Assembly (NCBI RefSeq): GCF_021018805.1 | Contig: NC_086257.1 | Span: forward strand, 18,761,193-18,825,192 | Direction of reading: 5' to 3' | Length of the DNA: 64,000 nt | Source: Prinia subflava | Lineage: Eukaryota; Chordata; Aves; Passeriformes; Cisticolidae | Shown here: piece by piece, positions 1-13,100 of the stretch | Numbering within the stretch: the stretch's first letter is position 1 | Layout of the letters: each line of letters begins with the position of its first letter | The notes under the pieces: generated by a model | The model's input: only the letters and a program-made list of their open reading frames with translations | Told to the model about the DNA's origin: nothing | Database searches by the model: none | Position numbers and translations under genes: made by a program

Positions 1-2337
1 CATGCAAATAATTACAGAATAAGCAGATGAAATGTGCTTGTAATCTCTTTTCTTGCCATATATTTCATTTATCTACATCAATACTGAAATGCTCAGTACA
101 AATCAAGCATACATGAATGAAACACATCTGCAGTGTCAGGTGGTGTGTGAAATTGTACTGCTTGAAACAGTTCTGCTCTTAGGGAAGGGATCAGTGAACA
201 ATTTACCACACTATTTTACATGGCTCTAGGATTCACTGTGTACATAAATAAGTCTTTTACACAAAGTGAGAAAAGTTGCATTCTGAAAAAAAAATGTAGG
301 TCCTTGTCTCTTCCTTGGTTTTCTTCCTAGCAGTTGTGTCCCAGATGAAATAGTGCTGAGCAGATGTAAAGCCAGATTCTTATGGTATTTTGCATGCTGT
401 GCCTGGGAACCTGCCACAAAACAAGCCTGGTTTATTTTTAGATACCCTTAACTTTATTTATTGATTTAGGAGGATATGAGAAATGGGCATAAGCAAAGAG
501 AGTTTTGTGAAAATGGTATCTTTTATTAGATTAGCTGATACAGCTTGGAAAAAGCCAGTATGCTTTTGGGTACAAGCTGCTTTCTTCAGCAAAATCTAAC
601 TCAATGCAGGCAATTTCAGTTTAATCTTATTATGTTGATAACAATGCTTTTATAATATAAGTGTGGAAATGAGTAAGAAAAGAGAATTTTGGAAGTTTTA
701 TTTTATTATTTTGATATTTCAAACTACTATGCAAAGCCAAATGAAATGCGTTGGTCAGGATTATGGGGGGAAAGCACAAGATTTGTTCCAACCCTGCCCA
801 TGCTCCTCTCCTCACAGAGCTGGGTGTGGCTGTTGCTGCTAATGGTGGCTCTTGGAGAAGCAATAGTTACTCTAAAATTTCCATACAACAGCAAAGATTC
901 TGTTGCCAGTATGTTTTTTACTAAACACATAAAATAACACTGAAATACCATTGCCTTGCAGGGTCTTGCTCCTCTCACAGATCCTGTTTGGAGGTGACTG
1001 TGGGATCAGGAGATGCCCAGGTCTGGTTTGCTGGGGTGACTGTGCCAGACTGAGAAACAAAGGGCAGTGAGCAAAAGGCCATCACTGCTGAGAGATCAAA
1101 TAGGGACAGAAAACCTCCACTTAAAATGAGGAGAAGGAAAAGGAGCCAAGCAAGAATAGAGAGAAATTGCTGAGGTCAGTAGGGAAAGGTCAGGAGAGGA
1201 ATAAAGGCAGATTGCCTGAAAGCTAAGAGGTGTAAAAGAAGACTTATAAATTGATGAGAGAAGAGTGATAAAGTAGATACCAGATAGCAATCCCATTAAT
1301 AAGTGGAGACCAGGCTCCATGGTGATTCCTGGCAGTGCCACTAATAGCTGACAATTAGATTTTTCCACAGCAAAACATTACTGAACATCTAAGCAAAAAT
1401 AGACAATTTTTTTATAAGTCAGCAGAAAAACAAGGCGGCAGTGTCTGTCAAAATTATCCTAATTAACTTACATCTAACTAGATGGGAAAGTCCAAAGGAT
1501 CAGGTATTTATTAGACAAACTACAGCAGGCAATTTAAGTGCAGCACTGATTATTGCACCAGCACGATGTTTTTATTCATCTTCATCAAGCCCAAGACTTT
1601 GCTGTCTTATATTTCTTTGTTTCTCTGCTGCTAGAAAACTCCTTCCTGAAAGCAGGACCAGGAAAGTGGCATTTAGGCTGAGAAAGACAAGAAGCTTTGC
1701 AACCTGTCTCAGAAAGCTCATCCTAAGCACACAAGGCTGCAGAAAAAAAAACAACAAACCATGATGCAGGTGAAAGAAAGGATCCAAGGGAGCATCAAAG
1801 CTGACAATTTTAGAGAGGAATGTGTCACTGTGTACAGAGGGTGACACTGTTCTCTATTTCCTTTCCATCCTGTCCAGGCTTCAGCCTGGAATCAAAGTTC
1901 ATTAATAGAAAATATTTCCATTCACTATTCATTAAGTTGGAAATGAATAGGGAGAAAAGTTCTGGCTGGTTTTGTTTCTGTCTCTGGTTTTAGCGAGCTG
2001 CAGAAACCACAGGCGAGTTGTTCACCATCCTGTAACCCCCCTGGAGCACTGAGGGAGAAGGCAGTGCCTTTCAAGGGTCTCTAGAGGCTCCTAAGGAAAA
2101 AGAACATTGCACCTAGATGGAGCAGAGACAGGTTCACTCAGCTCAGATAGGTCTGGTCTTATCTGGGTTTACGATGAAACCGTATCAGAAATGTCTGTGG
2201 CCACACATCTTCCCTGCCCTTGTTGTCTCACACATTGTGGGATTAATGGTTTGGGTTTGGAGTTTGCCTCTGAGCTAAAAGAAACAAAGGATATTTCTGT
2301 ATGTCCTCTGCTTTTGTACTTTTACTTCTCCTTGCTT

Positions 2338-2425
2338 TGAATTATCTCCTCTGTAAAACAGGACCAAAATAGTTCTCTGCTGTACCTGTGAGTGTTGCTG
2401 AGGCTGTGCAGCTCAAGCACTGCAC
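2338..2425 (+). repeat. MIR-like SINE remnant
   Basis: The stretch reads like the central and 3' part of a MIR element: a 'cctctgtaaaacagga' segment followed by a diverged 'ctctgctgtacctgtgagtg' segment and a 'gttgctgaggc' segment, in the expected order. MIR copies are ancient and found across amniotes. The match is by eye and diverged. Confidence 0.45.
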
Positions 2426-5400
2426 AGGGTCACGTGAAGTGCTGCTTAACAAGGAAAAGAGAAGTCAGAGCTCTTTATTTACAGCCCTTCATCCAACAGT
2501 GCTGTGCTCTGCTACCCTAACTGCTGTGATCTTTAGGAAGCCACTTCAGTTGTGTTTTGACATGTGCTTTTCAAATTGCATCTTTAAAGCACAGCTTGTT
2601 TGCTCCATGTACTATTTGCAGTGATTTTGATCATTTGAGCAACGATTTTATTTTATTATTGTGAATATTCTGAAAATTGTTGTGGATAAAACAATGATTT
2701 AGGCTGGGGAAAAAAAAAAAAGGGTTAGAAGAGATGAAATCTTTGGAAAACACTTGCTCATTAGGATTCTAGTCTTTCCATGAACCACCTGGTCAGGGCA
2801 GGAGAAGCCCAGGAGGTGCTGAACAGGGCATCATCTAACACAGAAGAGTTGCATTGTGTCCTGAAATATTCAGCTCAAGCTGTGCCCCAGACACCTGAGG
2901 TGAATGCGTGCCTGAAATCACCATTCACAGCCATTCAGAGCTGGAGCTGCTCAGGAAATCCACTGCTCAGAAAAGGCAGGTTTGGCTCATCACTGAGACA
3001 GAGGAAAGATTTCTTCAGACCTCCTTCCTGGGAATCCAATTCCCAACATGCTGCTCTGTTAAACTGGGGTGGCCTAAGACCCCTCCCAAACTACAGAAAA
3101 CAGAGGAGCAGCAGTGCCCTCTCCAGCACTCCAGGCTCCAGAAGAGAGGTGCCCTCTTCCAGGGGGTGTCTGTGGAACCCACAACATCTGCCACCTTCAA
3201 GGTGTCCCCAGGCCAGCAGATGTAGGACAATCTGCTCTATTAACGGGATTTTCATTCCTTCCTGCAGAATCTGCTCCACTGTGCATGGAGCTGATTAAAT
3301 ATTCATAGCACCAGTCAGAAGAGGGATAAAAGCAAACTTGGATATAACCCAGCGGCCAAAGTAGTTATGCTGGAAAGAAAAACACCTGAGTTTTAGTCTT
3401 TCCTTTGCTGATTGTTTGAAAATAAAAAATGAAGTGTTCAGTAAAGCAAGAGTCTGAAACTCAGGTTATTCTCTTAGTTTTTCTCACACAAGGTTTTCTC
3501 TATATTCATAAACAGGGCTTTCTACAGTCCACTGCAAAGCATTTGTTCCGTACAAATTAGAGTTGCTTCAATAAAAAAGTAATAAGAATGGTTTCTGCTA
3601 CACCAGGGTATTCTACAGCTTGGTGTGTGAGTGAGGAAGATTAAATAATTTTGGGAAAAGGAAAGAATGGGGTACAGGATGATTATTCTAACTATGGCAC
3701 TCATGGGTGAAATGGAAGGATGTTTTGTGGACATGATATGCTCCCCAAAAGGCCTTCCAGATTAAACCAAGCAGGCAAAAGAGACAGAAGAACATTTATT
3801 TTGTTAATTTTACAGGTGGAGAATGGGACATATCAAAATGGGAATGTCCAGAAGTAAAACCTAGGTAATCAAGAAACTGCAAAAGGATTGATTTTAGTGT
3901 AGGACCTCCTTTCTCCACCAAAAAAACCCAAAATCTCTGAAACAAAGAGCCTTTACCTCATTTAGAAGCTCATTGGGCAAGACAGAATTTGTTTAGAGAA
4001 ACTAAGATTAGAACTTATATGACTAGAGTAGAAATTTTCTATCTAAAATCTGCCCACCTAAAGGAAATTGTCGCAGCAAAAGAAAGGCAGTGCATAGAAG
4101 ATGTACACAACATGTAATTAATATTTAATAAATTTGAAGAATAGCAAATCTCTTTTGGAGACTGTGTAAAGTTTATGGGATGTGGACTATCTTGCTGTAA
4201 AGCCATGTAACAGAAAAGGTCTCACAAGCACTCATGAGCTTTGCAGCACAAACAACTTATGGATGTCCCACACATCCCACACGTATGGGCCAGTACAGGC
4301 ACAATAAAATCATTACATTGTTGGAATCTTGGCTGAAATGCAAACACAGCACTAACACCTGAGACTGACTGAGAAAAACAACTGTAGCAAGCAGAAGAAA
4401 TAACTTCTCTTAGCACTACATGCTGTAAGTTTCACACTCTGAAATTTAGTACTGTATTAATTGCCCTCATTTGTCAGTGTTTAACACACAAAGTGCAGAA
4501 CAGAATCATTTAGGCAATTCAGTCCAAGTAATTAGCTATTTTACATCATCTTTATTGTGAAATAATCTGGTCCTTCGTTTTATGACTTGGAGAACCAATC
4601 ACTATCAATTTAGTGATAATATATTAATAATTGTGTGATGTTCTGAGCAGTTTCAATGGATGATGTCACATCCACAGGACAGCTTATTATCAAGAGAACA
4701 AATCTGAGATGCAAATCAGTGAGAATTTAATTATGCTCAAAAAGACAGATGCTCTGCCATTCACCGAGCCATCCACTGACAGCATTCAATAAAACACAAA
4801 TTGAATGCACATTTTTACACAAAACTGTCACTTCCTCATCTGCATCAGTTGTCCCTTTCCTGTACACGTGCTCATGGCTTAATAAACAAAATATCCACAT
4901 ACAGTGAATGCCAGCTGACTTCCAGCACAACTGCATACCACACAAAGGAGCTTTCTTCCATAAATTTCATTTTTAATGTTATTTCATCCTATTCCATTTT
5001 CACCAATTTGCTTTTTGGTCTCATTCTGTTCTTTTTAAAACAGCCAGCCTCTAGAGTCACACGTCTTTTGATTCTGGAAAAATGTGTTTAGCTTTCCTTG
5101 GTTGTGGAGATGAACTTCAAAATGTAGACTTAAGAAGTCACAAAGCAAGCAGAATAATTGACAGTTTTATTTTTACTATCTCATTATTTTTAATGAGTTG
5201 GTTCGTATTCCTAAAGAATTCAGAAATTCTTGACTTTCAGTGCCACATTAGGACAGCACTGAATCTAAATCTGCAATGTTCTTTTCAGAGTGCAAATTTT
5301 CAGAAGACACAAACCTGTAAGTGGGACTAGTTCAGGAATTTGAAAGTATAAAACTCCTCACATTGAAAATACTTGTGTGTGCAAGGGGAAACACAAACAT

Positions 5401-6770
5401 ACTCCTGGAGTGCTTGAGCACATACAAAAAAGAATTATTTACTTGTTTGCTCATATTTTTAAAAAAGAGCCATATTTAAGCTGATTTGATTTTGCTTCAC
5501 TTGGAACTACAAATAAAGCACACCCAAAAACCAGAACTTACTTTCTTATAAAACCAAGAGTGGAAGTATCTTTAAACTTAGTGACTGAAGAGAAAGTTAC
5601 TAAAGGAACAAAATATTTTGTGAGAATGTTCATTGAGACCTGATTGGTGCCACATAAATCTAAGTAACAGCAAGCTGAAAAAATCCCTTCTGATCTCTTT
5701 CACTGTAAATGGGCTTTTCCATCTCCACATCTCACTCAGCTGAAAATTGCCTTCACAGAGGCAATTCTTGCCATGGCACAACAGGACAGATAAATCAGAT
5801 TACTTCTCTCCTCCCTAGAATTGCCTGGATCATTCTTTCCCACTGATCTCTCCTAGCCCCCAATTCCAACACTGAAAAGCATCTTACAGTAAGCAGCCCT
5901 TCTGTACTTAAGTCCAAAGCAGTCAGAGGTGAATCACTATTCCAGGCTTTTCTGGAGCTTCTCTCAGCTGTTCCAAGAGTATTTGGCTTTAAAAGATGTC
6001 TCAATGTACATTAAGGTGGGAAAAATATCTAGGGGTTGATTATTATCAGCGACCTGTAGATGTTTTTTCCTATTCATCCTGTTTAGTTTATCTTCATAAC
6101 CTGAAAGACTGTGTAAAAGATTAGCTACATAAACTAATTAGCTGTTACCAAATCTGCATTCCAAAGAGGGATCTGCTTCTTAATGAAAGCTGCAAGAAGC
6201 AGGTGACTGGTGGTGTCTTCGAGCAAGTTAATTTATACTGGGCTTTAATCTAGAGCAGTCTTTTAAGTTCTCACCTCTTTCATGTAGATGGGTACATAAA
6301 GCAAGGCACCCCTTGTTGAAGGGGACAGGAATGCCAATAAATGCAAATTACCATGCTGCATCAATTTATTGTAATACAGGAAACATGAATGCTGAAAATT
6401 GTATGTAATATGCAGAAAGTTTCTACATTAGTACAGGCTGACAGAGATAAATCAGTGTGGATATTTCTCTTCAAACATTTTTCAGCCGTTAGTGTCTCAT
6501 AATCACCCACTGACTTTCAGCTTCAATCTGGGCTTTTCTGACCCTGCACGTGGTACCAAGATCCAAAGTTTCCAGCCCCTACAGTGTTCAAGCCCTAAGC
6601 AGACACATGCACATGAGCAGCAGACATCTCCTTTAATACTGCCTCTGCTGTTCTTCTCTTTCCTTGTGCTGAAATCAATAACTAGCCTTAATGGGAGTCG
6701 AAAATACAGCACGTGAATCTGACACCAACACACAGCTTTAATTAGGGTTGGAAGTGAGAAATTTTGTCTT

Positions 6771-7310
6771 TTACGGCCAGACTATTCTCTCAGTTTCAAC
6801 TCCTCCAAGGTAAATCCTCATGGACAATCCTGTATGACCAAACTGTGCACTATATGCATTAGGAGAATTCACATGAACAATTTGGCTGAAAATAATGTAA
6901 ATTGGAAAGTCTGATGTATTATATATATCGATTTTTTTACTAGCAGACTGGATATATTTCAGTATGTAGACTTCAACTGGCTTAGGGGAATAAACTCCAC
7001 AGCTGTGGAAAATATGTATTCTTGCTATGCTTTCTCCAACATAATGGTGTGTAGTCTCAACAATTTCAGGTCCTCTTTGGTAAAAACTGCAAAGGTTCAG
7101 TATATAGTAATCCAATGTGAATTCAGCATCTGTTTGTGATATTCTCAGCAGGAAAAGTTGTTTCTTTTCATCGCCTGCAGATGCAATTACACCACCAAGG
7201 CCTGCAAAGTGCTCGGATATGAGATGTGTAAGCTTAGCAAAAACCCTGGAATGACACGTTACTTTTGTCATAAAAAAGATCCCCCAGGTTCTCCTGTTCA
7301 AAGCCCTTTA
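6771..7310 (-). other. Unexplained 176-codon open frame
   Basis: This is the longest stop-free frame in the window outside the microsatellite. It runs between a stop complement at 7308-7310 and a TAA at 6771-6773. The frame at 7301 opens with TTG; the first in-frame ATG is 10 codons further in (about 7269-7271), which would give roughly 166 residues. The translation is mixed and protein-like, rich in Ile, Tyr, Ser and His, with no long simple runs. I see no signal peptide, clear membrane segment or family motif, no good splice sites joining it to other exons, and no CpG-rich promoter beside it. It could be a chance frame, a retrocopy fragment, or an old endogenous viral or transposon gene fragment. 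I do not recognise it and assign no function. Confidence 0.2.
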
Positions 7311-7896
7311 GCCTGAGAGTAAATGTCATGTCATTGTAATATTTTGCACCTTTGTGTCACCTTCCATCCGAGCCTCTCAACTGGCTTTGCAAACGTAGCT
7401 GGATTAAGCATTCCAACAGGGAGCAGCATCCTGCCAAAGCAGAGCACCCCAGAGGTCACACTTACACATTGAGCTCGGCATGTCTACCACTGTTCACACA
7501 CAAATATGCTAACACTGTGCATAAAAAAATGGAAGCTTAAACTTCCCAAAGCTAACATGCGTATTTTCAAAATAAATGTGAGAGTACATGAAGATTTGGA
7601 CCTGCTCATCACAATAAGATCTGAGAGTTTGTGAGGAAGTGTCAATGAAGGATTCAGGGAGGGTTCACTGCCATATTCCCCACAAATAAAAAAAGCATTC
7701 TCACATCAAAGACTTTATATAAATTTGTCAAAATTGACTGTATAATTAAGGACACTGTGGGCCTAGACACATGAAATTGTCAAGAGCAAGTTAACGCACC
7801 AAGCTACAAGGATTCACTCTCCTAGAGTGCACCAAATAGAAAACAACCCCAGTTACCTGAGCCATTCTTCATCAGTTCCATGGGATCGTGTAAGTG

Positions 7897-8425
7897 TTGA
7901 TGTTGGAGGGACCTCTAGAGATTATGCAGATCTCTGCCAGGAGAAGGGTTAGCTAAAGCAAGTTTCCATGGATGGTTTCCATTGGGATTTTGAATATCTC
8001 CAAGCATGGGGAGTCCGCAGCCTCTGTAGGCAACCTGTTCTTGTGCTCTTTCCGACCATCTCCTCATATTTAAGACTCTCCAGCTCTCTTCACTGTCTTC
8101 ATTGCCCTTTGCTGGACTCAGTGTGGTGCCCACCAGGAACCCCCAGGCCCTTTTCTGCCAAGCTTTTCCTAGTCAGGCTCCCCATGGTCTGTGCTGGTGC
8201 AGGGGTTATTCCTCACCCTGTCCAGGACTTTTGCTGAGCTCAGGAGCCCATTTCTCCAGCCTTTTGAGATCCCTCTAAACAGCAGCACAACCATTTGGTG
8301 ACCCAGCCACTCCCAATTTAGTGTCTGCAACCATGCTGGGCTCACTGTGGCCCATCAAGCAGGTCATTAATGGAGATGTTTACCTGTGTTCATCCAGTAT
8401 TGATCCCTGGGGTAGAGCAGCAGAC
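7897..8425 (-). mobile_element. CR1 LINE fragment, 5'-truncated, minus orientation
   Basis: Read on the + strand this follows the antisense CR1 3' region closely. It starts with 'ttggagggacctctagagat', then a 'ttttgaatatctccaagcatgg' segment, 'caacctgttcttgtgctctt', 'cctttgctggactc', 'ggtgcaggggttattcctcacc', 'agcagcacaaccatttggtg', 'aggtcattaatggagatgtt' and 'attgatccctggggtag'. About 530 bp of the 3' end are kept, and the reverse transcriptase region is lost. CR1 elements are the dominant LINE of birds. Many substitutions indicate an old insertion. Confidence 0.88.
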
Positions 8426-9961
8426 ATGGAGTGTTTTCCTACAGCTCAAGTAATTTATTTTTGTCTGAGCCTTAGTCCCACTTCATTAATTGCCTAAAGA
8501 TGAGGCTTTGCAGTATTCACAGAATCACCAACTATCTTCCCAACTTTCCTCAGGATTAGCAACCTAATTTATAATTGCAAATATATTTAAAAATATCAAA
8601 AAACCCTTATCTACATCTTTTGATAATCAAAACATTGGGAAAAATCTAATGGGAATTGTGTTTTAAATGAAACGTCTGCTGTCAAAAAGTCTGCCACTTT
8701 TGAATTTTTTGTTCTTGCTTTGTAAATGGGCAAATAGCCACCACTGTCCATTTAGTGGAGACAAATAGAAACAATAAAAAATCTGGGCAAAGTTTCACAA
8801 AAAGATTGTAGCAGATCCAGGAGCTGAACCTAATCACATTGATTTAAGCATCATTCCTCTCAGAATTAAGTTGTGGAGAAATGACTGAAGATACATGAAG
8901 GTTATACAGATTATATATATCCATTCTTGTTACAAGTTACAGGCAGGTTGGGTTGGATTGAAATTATGTTTGTGCTTTATCTTTGGACATCTCCTTGCTG
9001 CTGATTTTCTCCAGCTCTGCTCTCCTGCCTCATATGTGGTTCACAAGTCTGCTGCAACCTGGAGGAGGAGAGTGACAGAAGGAGCAATCAGAGGAAGGTG
9101 AGCAGAAGAGTAGGAGACATTTTCCTGGTTTTTCACTTGCTTGGTGCTGAGTTCATGTGGTTCCAGAGAGCAACTTCAGCCCAAATAAGACCTCTGAGAG
9201 TACAAGGGGCAAGTAAGTGAAGGACAGACTTTAAAGAGGTGAACTGGTGGAAATTCTTGTGTGCAAGACAGGCGACTGTTGCACACCTCCAGATTATGCA
9301 ATCTTAGTAGATCCTAAGACAGTATTTTCTATCAGTAATTAAAGCTACCCAAAATTCTACTGTCAGTTTTTGGTGGGTTGATTCTGCAAAGATGAGTAAG
9401 TGTGAAGTTACAGGAAGCAGTGTGGTTCCTGATCAGATGGCAGATAGTTACTCTCAAAGATAGATGATTTTCTGAAGAAGACCTCATCTCATTTCTTGCT
9501 ATGGCAGGAGTGGTCATTTTTGGATAAGAAATTGTATAAAGAAATTAAATTTTACCACAAGGATGGTAAAGGTAAGAGTTTAAGTAACTTTATTGCAAAG
9601 GAACACATGAGCCAGGGCAATGATCCAGAATGTCCAAATGACTACAGAGCCAGGCAACAGTAGTAAAATACAAAACAGTTACAAAAATAACACCTTCACT
9701 TCTTAGTCCACACCAGTGGTTTTCTACCTGTGGCCCAGAGAGAAGAAAAATTCACAATGAAGGAAAATCCATGGATGATATCTAGAGAGACTTAGAAATG
9801 CAGTTAACAAAAGCAGTGTCACTGTTGTTAAGCCTAAAATTCCCTCCACAAAGGTTCCAACCTCCACTAGAAACACACACACGTCTACAAGTGAAAACAA
9901 TTTAGAGTGCCCACACTTCCCACTCAAGAAAAATTCATTGATTAGAAAGCGAGCTCATGAG

Positions 9962-10120
9962 AAAAATTTTCAAGCCCTGCTTTGCTGTGCACTGAGTTGA
10001 CCCTTAGAAAATCAATCCCTCTGTTCCTCAGGCTCTACCTGCAGAACAGGGCGTGCACTGCCCTGTCTCCTCAGATCCTTGTGAATGGCACTGGAGGTGT
10101 GCACTTCAAATGGATTAATG
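9962..10120 (+). repeat. MIR-like SINE remnant
   Basis: The segment 'cttagaaaatcaatccctctgttcctcaggctctacctgcagaacaggg' matches, in order, the MIR pattern of a 'ttgggcaaatca' region, a 'cctcagtttacc' region and a 'tgtaaaacaggg' region, followed by 'gatccttgtgaatgg'. It is diverged and partial. Confidence 0.45.
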
Positions 10121-13100
10121 TCCATAGGTGTCACTAGGTGGAGGAGCAGCTGCCCATTGAATTATTTTAGAAACATTCATAAAGGAAGCTCTCTCTAACC
10201 ACCAGTGGATTTATTCTTCCACGCTGTGTGAGAAAGAATATTAGGAACAGCATCTAGTCATCTGTGTAGTCATTTATGAGACAGCTATGAATAAATGAAA
10301 GGATTTTGTGGAAAAAATATGGGGGAAAAAAGCCAGAAGTATCCCTCAACTGTCATATATGAGATTAATCACAGGATAAAATCAGTCGCTCTGCATTCCA
10401 CTGCTCAAACTCTTTATTAAACCAAAGAGCCTACAGGAAGCAAGAGAAAATCAATCAGTAGCTTAAAATTATTTGGGATATGCTCAGTCACAGCATAAAA
10501 GAATTCCATTTTTCACCTGCCAGGGTGACAGTACTTCTATAGGAACTTGTTTCTTCACTGTTTCTAGATATTAAAGTATGATAATAAAATGCATTCCATA
10601 ACTATTTATAAATTCAAAGACAGTCAAAGCCTCCAGTATTTCAACAGTGCTGTATGGCCAATTCTAGCATACTCTATATTTCCTCCTCCAGCAGAAATAT
10701 CAATGCCCAGAGTGTCAAAAGATCTCCCCTATTTTTTGCATTCACTTGTCAGTGAGGAAATACAAGCTAAAAAGGGATATAAATTGCAAGATGTTGCCAG
10801 TGGAGTCATTCCAGGTAGTAACAATCAAAGATTCTTTCCCAGATGCCCAAGATGAAACATACATCTACTAAGTGCACAAAAAATAAAAAAATAACATAAA
10901 AATATATTAAATAGGAGCAGAAGAAGTAAAATAAGGTAAAATGTTTTGCAATGCACTAAATAATGCTGAGGATTCTGACAGCTTTGGTCAACTCAGATGC
11001 TTTAAAAATACAACTACTCACAAAGTCATTCCAGGCTGTAAAGACTTAAATATTTATCTTAATGTCTTTGTGCAGGGTGTCTCTGCTTGTGACTGTGAAT
11101 TCAGAAATCTGTGTTTGAACAGGCAGCACTGGGTTCCAGAGGTGTTAGATAGCACAGGCCAGAGCACTGAAATTGAGTTTGTGTGATTTCCAGTGCCCAG
11201 GGAGGATGACTTCCAGTGCCAGCATTCATGTGCTGAAAGAGGCAGGTTAATGTTGTCCTTGTCAGGGCCCTGAGAGGTCTGGGATGCAAAGATAAATATT
11301 TGTGAAGCACTCACATACTGCAGTGATAACCACAAGTAACAGAAAGGTGATCACAAGAATAACCTCACTCATAAAACATCTTTAGAAGCAGTAAAAATGT
11401 CCCCAGGGTTTGTCCTGATTTATTCAAACAAAAATATGTGATTGGTGTTACATAAAACACACAAAATTAAAAAACATAATTCAAATCTAAGAAAGAAAAT
11501 ACTGCAATAAATCATACTTACTCAGCAGCTTTATGACTAGGCCTTCCCTAACAATCTTACCTGCTCATTTGCTTGGTGGCTCCATTTCTGAAGCAGAACC
11601 ATACAGGTCTTCAGTATTGAAGGTTTCCTGAGGTTTATTTTTGAATATAGTGTGCCCTGTCACTGCTAAATTTCTCAGAAAATGGTTTCTGCATCTTGGG
11701 CAACACTATTAGTTTCCAGTTCTATTTCAAATCATATAATATAGGCTGAGGAGTCTTCAGGAAAATGACAAGTCTTGGAATAACATCATTTTCTCAGCAG
11801 AAAAACAGGGAGAACATAAAAAGGTCTATAAAAGCAGAAGGCAATAAACAATGTGTTTCTTCATGAAGCATCTGCAAATAACTTTGTCATCTGGAGAGAT
11901 GGTGCAGCCTGGTTTTGTGGGGTTGCCTGGATCTCGTTTTGCCTCCCAAAGCATAAATGCTTTTGACATTGCACATGCAAATGGAAACACACACCTAAAA
12001 GCTGCACATGTATCAACACTCATATTTAAACCAACAGAAACACTTGCCCACACATTTTTCTCTAAATTCTCAGAATTTGAGTGGCATCTGCAACTCAAAA
12101 GCTTCTCTGACTTAAAGCTTTCAAAGGAATAAGGCTGACAAGTTTTCTAGTAAATTGCTAGAAATTGTTTGAATGCAAATCCACCTAGTAACGCTTGTAT
12201 TGTAATGCAATCCAGGACCTAAAACACATTTCTGAGTCTGCTAAATTTCAGTAATTAATCCAGCAATTCCCTCACAATGAATTTATGAAAGTTCAGTACC
12301 TTTGGCAGGAAAAATTCAGGAAGAATTGAAGAAATAGGTATTATTTTCTTGTAAGTTTCTTCCAAAAAGAAATATCTATATCTGATTTCCAATATAACTG
12401 GTTTTAGAAGAATTCTGTACAAGCTGGCTGTGTGTACAACAGCAACTCTGAAAGCCTTCAAGGAAAGATCATATGTCCAAAGAATTCAGTTTCAATAAAA
12501 ATTCAGTCTTATACAGATTGGACAGTGGCAAATATTCAAAAATGTTTTATGTAGGTGCAAAAATCCCACCATCCTTGGAAATGAAACAAAAAGGTATTTT
12601 TTTAATTAAAAGAGCCCATGTGTTCATATGCAAACACTTGCACCAATCCTGAGCCCTACTCACCCTTTAAGGACTGCACAAATTTAGGAAAGAATGAACT
12701 TGAAAACTCAGCAGAAATTTGCATTAAGCAAATAAGTAAACAAATTGTTTCATAAACTTTCTAAGGAGATAAATTCAAGGAGAGATTAATAGTGTACACA
12801 GGCAAGCAGAATTAGTTTCTTCTTCTAAATTATAAATCTCATCAAGTACATCCTAGCACATCTCTTTCTCTCAGCTTTTAGCAACATCATCAACCATATC
12901 TTATCCTGTTAAATATCATTTCCCTGCTCTCTGTATTTTATCCCAAGACAAAACACGGTAACATTCACACCCAAAGTGTCTGAGCACAATTCCAGAGCAA
13001 TACCAATATCTGTGACACAATCATGTGAGTTACGTCCACAGAGTTAAATTTAATTGCTTGGCAAACTCTTTCCTCCTTCATGTTTCATCACCTTTAGCTT

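Noticed and set aside
2780..3298. A 172-codon + strand frame
   Set aside because: Overlapping frames on both strands are open because the stretch is GC-richer. No domain, signal or splice pattern supports it.
8510..8540. 'attcacagaatcacc' resembling the start of a CR1 3' terminus
   Set aside because: Only about 15 bp match and no further CR1 sequence follows.
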